A DNA stretch of 64,000 nt from Pseudomonadota bacterium (GTDB taxonomy: Bacteria; Pseudomonadota; Gammaproteobacteria; Steroidobacterales; JBCBZW01), in the NCBI GenBank assembly GCA_039815145.1, contig JBCBZW010000017.1, forward strand, positions 1-64,000, given 5' to 3'. Positions 58,016 through 64,000 of the stretch are shown piece by piece (position 1 is the stretch's first letter; each line of letters starts with the position of its first letter). A program made the translations under genes and the position numbers. Under the pieces are notes generated by a model that was given only the letters and a program-made list of their open reading frames with translations, did not search any database and was not told the DNA's origin.

Positions 58016-59002
58016 GTGAATATCTACACGCAGAAGGACATGAGTTCCGCGCCCCTCGACGGCAAGCGCATCGCGGTGCTCGGCTACGGTAGCCAGGGCC
58101 GCGCCCACGCCTTGAACTTGCGCGATAGCGGCTACGAAGTGGTGGTGGGCTTGCGTCCCGGCGGGGCCAGCTGGGACAAGGCGGTGGCAGACGGCATGGC
58201 CGTCGCCGAGCCCGTCGAGGCCGTCAAGGGCGCTACCTTGGTGGCGATCCTCACCCCGGACACCTCCCAGGCCGGGCTGTACAAGCAGATCGAGAATCAT
58301 CTGGACAGCGGCGCTACCGTGCTCTTCGCGCACGGCTTCAATGTTCACTTCGGCACCATCGAGCCCGGCGCCGGCGTGGACATCGTGCTCATCGCGCCGA
58401 AGGGCCCCGGTGATCTCGTGCGCCGCCAGTACGAGCTCGGTCGTGGTGTGCCCTGCCTGGTCGCCGTGCACCAGGACGCCAGCGGCCAGGGCCTCGCCCG
58501 CGCGTTGGCCTACGCCCACGGCCTGGGCGGCAGCCGCACGGGCGTGCTCGAGACCACCTTCAAGGAAGAGACGGAAACGGATCTGTTCGGTGAGCAGGCG
58601 GTGCTCTGCGGCGGCGTTACCGAGCTCGTGCTGAAGGGCTTCGAAACCCTGACGGAAGCCGGCTACAAGCCCGAGGTCGCCTACTTCGAGGTCATGCATG
58701 AGCTGAAGCTCATCGTCGACCTGTTGCACGAGGGTGGGCTCAAGAAGATGCACCAGTTTGTCTCCGAGACGGCCAAGTGGGGTGACCTCATCTCCGGTCC
58801 GCGCGTGGTCGATGCGCACGCGAAGGATGCGATGAAGGCCGTGCTCACGGATATTCAAGACGGTACCTTCGCGCGCGAGTGGATCGCGGAGAACGACAAG
58901 GGCAAGCCGCGCTACGAGTCTCTGCTCAAGGATGACCTCGAGCATCCCATCGAAGAGGTGGGCGTCAAACTCCGCGGCTACATGCCCTGGCTGGAGGAGT
59001 GA
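58016..59002 (+). CDS. ilvC: Ketol-acid reductoisomerase (NADP+) IlvC
   Basis: The second step of branched-chain amino acid synthesis: Mg-dependent isomerisation and NADPH reduction. The 328-aa product is a class I enzyme. It has Rossmann [21 protein letters not shown], the cofactor loop [53 protein letters not shown] and [18 protein letters not shown] start with AGGAG (58001-58005) 10 nt upstream. TTGAAA at 57958-57963 could be a -35, but the -10 is poor. The stop overlaps the next gene (GTGA). Confidence 0.96.
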   Translation: MNIYTQKDMSSAPLDGKRIAVLGYGSQGRAHALNLRDSGYEVVVGLRPGGASWDKAVADGMAVAEPVEAVKGATLVAILTPDTSQAGLYKQIENHLDSGATVLFAHGFNVHFGTIEPGAGVDIVLIAPKGPGDLVRRQYELGRGVPCLVAVHQDASGQGLARALAYAHGLGGSRTGVLETTFKEETETDLFGEQAVLCGGVTELVLKGFETLTEAGYKPEVAYFEVMHELKLIVDLLHEGGLKKMHQFVSETAKWGDLISGPRVVDAHAKDAMKAVLTDIQDGTFAREWIAENDKGKPRYESLLKDDLEHPIEEVGVKLRGYMPWLEE

Positions 59003-60222
59003 GCCACGACGCTGGGGCGGGCGAGACCGCGATCAGCGCCGTACCCCTGCTGGACCTCAAGGCCCAGTACCAGAGCATCCGCGATGAGATCGAGCCGGTC
59101 CTGCGCGAGGTCTGCGACAGCCAGTACTTCGTCCTAGGGCCGAAGGTGGCGGCCTTCGAGGAGGAGGTCGCCGCTTACTGCCAGACGCCCCAGGCGATCG
59201 GCGTCTCCTCCGGCACGGACGCCCTGCTCGCCGCCCTCATGGCCTTCGACATCGGCCCCGGCGACGAGGTGATTACCTCCCCGTACTCCTTCTTCTCCAC
59301 GGCTGGCACCATCGCCCGCCTGGGCGCCCGGCCGGTGTTCTGCGACATCGACCCAGCCACCTACAACCTCGACCCCAATGCCGTCGAGCGGTTTCTTCGC
59401 GAGCAGTGCGAGCGTCAGGCCGACGGCACCCTCGTGAATCGCGCAACGGGCGGGCGCGTGCGCGTACTGATGCCCGTGCACCTGTTCGGGCAACTGGTCG
59501 ACATGGACGCGATGCTGGCGTTGGCGCAGGCCTTCGATCTCAAACTGATCGAGGATGCCGCCCAGGCCATCGGCGCCGAGGACGAGCAGGGCAGGCGTGC
59601 AGGCAGCCGGGGCGATATCGGCTGTTTTTCCTTCTTTCCAAGCAAAAACCTGGGCGCCTTCGGCGACGGCGGCCTCTGCGTCGCGCGCGATGCCGACGTG
59701 GCGGAACGTCTCCGCGTGCTGCGGGTGCACGGCGGGGAGCGGCGGTACTACCACAGCGTGGTCGGCGGCAACTTCCGGCTGGATGCGTTGCAGGCGGCGG
59801 TTCTTTCGGTAAAGCTTCGCTACCTGGATGCCTGGACAGCAGGCCGGCAGGCCAACGCCCAGTACTACGATGAGGAGATCGCGCGCGCGGTGGGGGATGC
59901 GCTCATCCTGCCCACGCGAACGCCCGGCTACCGCCATATCTTCAACCAATACGTGGTGCGCTTGGCGGCTGAGGGGGGCGACGCGACGCAGCGGGAGTCC
60001 TTCAAGGCGAGCTTGCGGGAACGGGGGATTGGTTGCGAGGTCTACTATCCCGTCGCGCTGCACTTGCAGGAGTGCTTCGCACCCCTCGGGTATCGTCGAG
60101 GTGATTTGCCGCATGCCGAGCAGGCGGCCGATCGCACGCTGGCCCTGCCGGTCTACGCTGAGTTGACTGAGGCTCAGCAGGACTATGTGGTTAGCGGTAT
60201 CGCTAGGTATTTCGATCCTTGA
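58999..60222 (+). CDS. DegT/DnrJ/EryC1/StrS family aminotransferase
   Basis: A PLP-dependent fold-type I aminotransferase, 407 aa, of the family that mostly aminates nucleotide-linked keto sugars. Motifs are [46 protein letters not shown] and [14 protein letters not shown] with PLP-Lys216, then [18 protein letters not shown] and the substrate-gate [16 protein letters not shown] start overlaps the ilvC stop (58999-59002), so it is coupled to ilvC. No sugar-nucleotide gene is nearby, so the substrate is unclear; the family assignment is firm. Confidence 0.9.
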   Translation: MSHDAGAGETAISAVPLLDLKAQYQSIRDEIEPVLREVCDSQYFVLGPKVAAFEEEVAAYCQTPQAIGVSSGTDALLAALMAFDIGPGDEVITSPYSFFSTAGTIARLGARPVFCDIDPATYNLDPNAVERFLREQCERQADGTLVNRATGGRVRVLMPVHLFGQLVDMDAMLALAQAFDLKLIEDAAQAIGAEDEQGRRAGSRGDIGCFSFFPSKNLGAFGDGGLCVARDADVAERLRVLRVHGGERRYYHSVVGGNFRLDALQAAVLSVKLRYLDAWTAGRQANAQYYDEEIARAVGDALILPTRTPGYRHIFNQYVVRLAAEGGDATQRESFKASLRERGIGCEVYYPVALHLQECFAPLGYRRGDLPHAEQAADRTLALPVYAELTEAQQDYVVSGIARYFDP

Positions 60223-60287
60223 GCTAGGGTCGAGCCCGCGGTGAGCCGCGAAGTGGACTGAACGCTTTGTAGGGAACGGACTTCACT

Positions 60288-61952
60288 ATGGGCTTTTTCT
60301 CGACTCCGGATCTTAAGGGCGATATCTACGGTGGTGTCACGGCGGGCGTCGTCGCCCTGCCGCTAGCCCTGGCGTTGGGGGTGGCCTCCGGCGTCGCGGA
60401 CGGCGCCATCGCGGGGATGTACGGCGCCATCGCCGTGGGCTTCTTCGCAGCCATGCTCGGCGGCACCCCGTCTCAGATCTCAGGCCCCACGGGGCCGATG
60501 ATCGTGGTGGTGGTGGCGCTCGTGGAGTCGCTCGCCCGCGAGGGGCATCCACCGGAGCTCGTCTTCACCGCCGTCATGATGGCCGGCGCGCTGCAGATCG
60601 TCTTCGGCGCCCTACGCCTGGGACAGTACATCCGCCTCGTGCCCTACCCGGTGGTCTCCGGGTTCATGAGCGGTATCGGTGCCATCATCATCATTCTGCA
60701 AATCGGTCGCCTGCTGGGACAGGAGCCGCCCGGCGGAACGGTCGCGGCGCTGCGCTTTCTTCCGGAGGCCATCGCCAACGTCAACTTGAACGCCGTGCTC
60801 ATCGGTGCGATTTCTCTCGCCGTGGTGTACGGCTGGCCCCAGCGCTGGGGTAAGTTCCTGCCGTCGCCGCTCGCGGCCCTGATCGTCGCTACGATCGCGA
60901 GCTTGTTCATCGAGGTGCCCGTTCTTGCCGATGTGCCTACCGGGTTGCCGGAGCTTCATCTGCCCGCTTTTGGTCTTCTGTTTGCGGACGGCGGCGCCGT
61001 GCTGTGGGTCGTGCTGAAGGCGGCGATCATCCTGGCGGCCCTAGGGGCTATCGACAGCTTGCTCACCTCATTGGTCGCCGACAACATGACGCGCACGCGC
61101 CACGATTCGAACCGCGAACTCTTCGGCCAGGGCATCGGCAACATCGTCGCCGGCTTCCTCGGTGGTATCGCAGGGGCCGGCGCCACGATGCGCACCGTGG
61201 TGAACATCCGTGCCGGCGGCAACACGAAGATCTCCGGGATGATCCACTCCGTGATCTTGCTGGTCATCGTATTGGGGGCCGGGCCGATTGCAGCCGCTAT
61301 TCCCCACGCGGCGTTGGCCGGCATCCTGGTCAAGGTAGGTGTCGATATCATCGACTGGACCTACCTTCGCCGGGCGCACCGCGGTCCGCGCTGGGATCTT
61401 CTGCTCATGGCCTTGGTGCTCGGCTTGACGGTCTTCGTCAATCTGATCGCGGCGGTGTTGCTCGGCGTCTTCCTTGCCGCCTTGGCGTTCGTCCGTCAGG
61501 TGGCGCAGCAGCAGCTCGAGTTGCTGCAGGGCCTCCCCGATCGGGTAGAGGATCCCCAGGAGGCCGAGCTGTTCGAGCAGGCTCGCGGCCGGGTTACCGT
61601 GTTCGACCTGGCAGGCCCGTTGAGCTTCGGCGCGGCCGCCGACATGGGGCACCACGTGCGCATGAAGTCCAAGGAGGACGCCGGCGCGATCATCCTCGAC
61701 TTCTCGCGCGTGCCTTTCATCGATGTGTCCGCCGCGCGGGCGGTGGAAACCGTGGCGTGTGATGGCAAGCGCATGGGCAAGAACGTGTATGTGAGCGGTG
61801 CCAACGAGAAGGTACGTGCCACGCTCAAGGGGCTCGACGCGGACCACTGCCTGGAGGTCGACGCTTACCATCCGAAGCGGATCGATGCGCTTCGCATGGC
61901 GGTGCAGGCGATCAAGCAAGCCGACGGCGGCGCGACGCCGCAACCCGCTTAG
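60288..61952 (+). CDS. SulP family anion transporter with STAS domain
   Basis: A 554-aa SLC26/SulP carrier, probably for sulfate, bicarbonate or another anion. About 12-14 transmembrane segments span residues 15-410, with family motifs LKGDIYGGVTAGVVALPLALALGVASG, GTPSQISGPTGPMIVVV, SGFMSGIGAIIIILQIG, GAIDSLLTSLVADNMTRTRHDSNRELFGQGIGNIVAG and AGATMRTVVNIRAGG. A cytoplasmic STAS domain fills about 435-545 (VTVFDLAGPLSFGAAADM, FSRVPFIDVSAARAVE). The substrate is not readable from sequence. Confidence 0.93.
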   Translation: MGFFSTPDLKGDIYGGVTAGVVALPLALALGVASGVADGAIAGMYGAIAVGFFAAMLGGTPSQISGPTGPMIVVVVALVESLAREGHPPELVFTAVMMAGALQIVFGALRLGQYIRLVPYPVVSGFMSGIGAIIIILQIGRLLGQEPPGGTVAALRFLPEAIANVNLNAVLIGAISLAVVYGWPQRWGKFLPSPLAALIVATIASLFIEVPVLADVPTGLPELHLPAFGLLFADGGAVLWVVLKAAIILAALGAIDSLLTSLVADNMTRTRHDSNRELFGQGIGNIVAGFLGGIAGAGATMRTVVNIRAGGNTKISGMIHSVILLVIVLGAGPIAAAIPHAALAGILVKVGVDIIDWTYLRRAHRGPRWDLLLMALVLGLTVFVNLIAAVLLGVFLAALAFVRQVAQQQLELLQGLPDRVEDPQEAELFEQARGRVTVFDLAGPLSFGAAADMGHHVRMKSKEDAGAIILDFSRVPFIDVSAARAVETVACDGKRMGKNVYVSGANEKVRATLKGLDADHCLEVDAYHPKRIDALRMAVQAIKQADGGATPQPA

Positions 61953-61955
61953 GCG

Positions 61956-64000
61956 CTATTGCTTGTTTAGGAGTGCGCGCAGGGCGTAGAGCGCGTCGTG
62001 CGCCTGGCGTGGCGTGAGCTCGTCCGGGTCTAGCGCCTCCACCCGCTCGCGGATGGGGTCCTTCGCTGCTTGCGGCGAGGCCTCCGCTTTCGCGGTGGGC
62101 GCGAAGAGGGGGAGCGAGGTTTGCTGGCCCTCGCCCTCGTGGCGTGCGTAATCCTGCTCCAACTCGGCCAGATAGGCTCGCGCCTCGTCGATAACGGGGC
62201 GCGGCACGCCCGCCAGCCGCGCCACCGCCAAGCCGTAGCTCTGGTTCGCGGGCCCGTCCTTCACCGCGTGCAGGAACACCAACTGCTCCCCGTGCTCCGT
62301 CGCGTCCAGGTGGACGTTGGCGCAGCCGTCCATCTCCCGTTCCAGGGCCGTGAGCTCGAAGTAATGGGTGGCGAACAGGGTAAAGGCCCGCACCTCGCGC
62401 GCGATGTAGCGCGCGGCGGCCCAGGCCAGGGACAGGCCGTCGAAGGTGCTCGTGCCGCGGCCCACCTCGTCCATCAACACCACGCTGCGCTCGGTGGCGT
62501 TGTTGAGGATGTTCGCTGTTTCGTTCATCTCCACCATGAAGGTGGAGTTGCCACCGGCGAGGTCGTCGGAGGCGCCGATGCGGGTGAAGATCCGATCGAC
62601 GGGGCCGATCGTGGCGGCGCGCGCCGGGACGAAGCTGCCGGCGTGGGCCAGCACCAGGATCAGCGCGGTCTGTCGCATGTAGGTGGACTTGCCGCCCATG
62701 TTGGGGCCGGTGATCACCAGCAGACGCCGCTCAGGGTTCAAGGTGAGGTCGTTACCGATAAAGGGGGCGTCCAGGGTCTGCTCGACCACGGGGTGGCGGC
62801 CGTCCTCGATGGTGATGACGGGGTCGTCGCTGAGCGTGGGTCGTACCAGACGTAGGGCCTCGGCGCGTTCGGCGAGGTTGGCGTAGACATCTAGGGTGGC
62901 GAGGGCGTCGGCGAAGGCCTGCAGCGGGGCGATCACTTGACCTAGCTGCGTTAGTAGGTCCTCGTAGAGTTGCTTCTCGAGTGCCAGGGATTTGTCTCGG
63001 GCGCTCAGCACCTCATCCTCGTGGCGCTTCAGCTCCTCCGTAATGAAGCGCTCCGCGCCTTTGAGCGTCTGGCGCCGGGTGTACTCCGCGGGCGCGTCGC
63101 CGGACTGGCCGCGCGAGAGTTCGATGTAGTAGCCGTGCACGCGGTTGTAGCCCACCTTCAGGGTGGAGAGCCCCGTGCGCTCGCGTTCGCGTTGCTCGAG
63201 TTCCACCAGGAAGGCATCGGCGTTCTGGGACAGATCCCGCAGGCGATCCAGGGTCTCGTCGTAGCCTGGGGCGATGACGCCGCCATCGCGAATCAGGGGC
63301 GGTGGCGCCTCGATCACCGCACGGGTGAGCAGGGTGGCCGTGGCCTCGTGGCCAAGTAGGGCGTCGGCGATCTCCCGCAGCAGCGGCGAGGTGATCTCGG
63401 CCAGGAGCGCTGCGATCGCTGGGGCCGCCGTGAGCGCGTCGCGCAGCTGGGCCAGGTCGCGGGGGCGGGCGGACCCCAGGGCGACGCGCGAGACGATGCG
63501 TTCCAGGTCGCCCAGGTCGTTCAGTGCATTGTGGACGGCGCTTGCGAGCCGCGCCTGGTCGAGGTGTTCGACGGCGTCGTAGCGGGCGGCCAGCAGCGCG
63601 TGATCGCGGCGCGGGCGCGTGAGCAGGCGTCGCAGGCGCCGACTGCCCATGGGGGTGGCCGTTCGGTCCATCACGCCTAGGAGGGTGAACTCGTCGCGCC
63701 CGGCGAGGCTGCGGTCGAGTTCCAGGTTGCGTCGGGTGATCGCATCCAGCACGAGCGCCTCGTCGCGCCGCTCCGTACGCAAGGTGGTGAGGTGGGGCAG
63801 GGCGCTGCGCTGGGTGTCCCGCACGTACTGGAGCAGGGCGCCGGCGGCGCCGACCGCGAGCGGCAGGCCGTCGCAGCCGTAGCCCGAGAGGTCCCGCGAG
63901 CCGAGCTGCTGGCAGAGCAGGCGCTGCGCCGCCTCGTGTTCGAAGTGCCATGGGGGGCGTTCGCGTGCAGCTCGCCCCTCCATCAGTCGTTCGGGCAGGG
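61956..64000 (-). CDS. mutS: DNA mismatch repair protein MutS (N-terminus cut by window end)
   Basis: MutS recognises mismatches and recruits MutL. About 680 C-terminal residues are present; the reading frame runs open to the window end, so the mismatch-binding domain I and part of domain II lie beyond 64000. Visible are the core domain ([38 protein letters not shown]), the lever/clamp ([18 protein letters not shown]) and the ABC ATPase: Walker [31 protein letters not shown], Walker [18 protein letters not shown] short C-terminal helix ends the protein. It converges on the SulP gene with a 3-bp gap. Confidence 0.97.
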   Translation of the reverse strand, partial: LPERLMEGRAARERPPWHFEHEAAQRLLCQQLGSRDLSGYGCDGLPLAVGAAGALLQYVRDTQRSALPHLTTLRTERRDEALVLDAITRRNLELDRSLAGRDEFTLLGVMDRTATPMGSRRLRRLLTRPRRDHALLAARYDAVEHLDQARLASAVHNALNDLGDLERIVSRVALGSARPRDLAQLRDALTAAPAIAALLAEITSPLLREIADALLGHEATATLLTRAVIEAPPPLIRDGGVIAPGYDETLDRLRDLSQNADAFLVELEQRERERTGLSTLKVGYNRVHGYYIELSRGQSGDAPAEYTRRQTLKGAERFITEELKRHEDEVLSARDKSLALEKQLYEDLLTQLGQVIAPLQAFADALATLDVYANLAERAEALRLVRPTLSDDPVITIEDGRHPVVEQTLDAPFIGNDLTLNPERRLLVITGPNMGGKSTYMRQTALILVLAHAGSFVPARAATIGPVDRIFTRIGASDDLAGGNSTFMVEMNETANILNNATERSVVLMDEVGRGTSTFDGLSLAWAAARYIAREVRAFTLFATHYFELTALEREMDGCANVHLDATEHGEQLVFLHAVKDGPANQSYGLAVARLAGVPRPVIDEARAYLAELEQDYARHEGEGQQTSLPLFAPTAKAEASPQAAKDPIRERVEALDPDELTPRQAHDALYALRALLNKQ

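Overview
The window is a GC-rich (by eye well above 60%) chromosomal core region of a Gammaproteobacterium. The evidence is the complete mra/dcw division and murein cluster ending in ftsZ-lpxC, the block lpxC-dciA-M23 peptidase-secA-Nudix, the yacG-zapD-coaE-pilDCB-pilA-pilRS block, BamD and LpoA lipoproteins, and SspA/SspB. From memory the order resembles Pseudomonas and Xanthomonadales-type genomes. I cannot place the species. I see no insertion sequence, prophage, CRISPR array, tRNA or sharp compositional break; this is housekeeping DNA packed almost gene to gene.

Layout. 1-4158: 3' end of sspA, then sspB, yraN(-), lpoA(-) and rsmI. 4168-4528: RNase P RNA. 4708-21341 plus ftsZ to 22617: mra/dcw cluster mraZ-rsmH-ftsL-ftsI-murE-murF-mraY-murD-ftsW-murG-murC-murB-ddl-ftsQ-ftsA-ftsZ. 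It sits behind a good sigma-70 promoter with phased MraZ boxes, and nearly every junction is a 4-bp stop/start overlap. 22908-29252: lpxC, dciA(-), an M23 membrane protein, secA and a Nudix/TenI-like fusion. 29262-39732 (all minus): yacG, zapD, coaE, pilD, pilC, pilB, two pilin genes, pilR, pilS. pilA has a near-consensus sigma-54 promoter. 39867-43584: sucC, sucD, nadE. 43551-44483: bamD(-). 44599-49832: rluD, pgeF, a ZIP transporter and clpB with a sigma-32-like promoter. 50040-55406: a Ser/Thr kinase with a pseudo-receiver, a glyoxalase II-like hydrolase(-), an FmdB-like protein, a DUF502 protein and aspS. 55415-60222: ilvH(-) divergent from ilvB, then ilvC and a DegT-type aminotransferase. 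60288-61952: SulP transporter. 61956-64000: mutS(-), cut by the window end.

How the genes work together. The dcw block makes lipid II (MurB, C, D, E, F, Ddl, MraY, MurG), polymerises and cross-links it at the septum (FtsW, FtsI) and builds the Z-ring (FtsZ, FtsA, FtsQ, FtsL). ZapD and LpoA elsewhere in the window serve the same processes. LpxC, BamD and SecA build the outer membrane and export proteins. The pil block encodes the assembly ATPase, platform protein, prepilin peptidase, two pilins and the PilS/PilR two-component regulators of pilA.

Most noteworthy observations: a Ser/Thr kinase fused to a receiver-like domain lacking the acidic pocket, phospho-Asp and Lys; a LytM-type protein with His-to-Asn in the HxH motif; a PilR with GSFTSA in place of GSFTGA; divergently transcribed acetolactate synthase subunits with an atypical large subunit; a sugar-aminotransferase-like gene translationally coupled to ilvC; and an AspRS with residues of the non-discriminating type. 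I did not find a clearly unprecedented multi-gene system.
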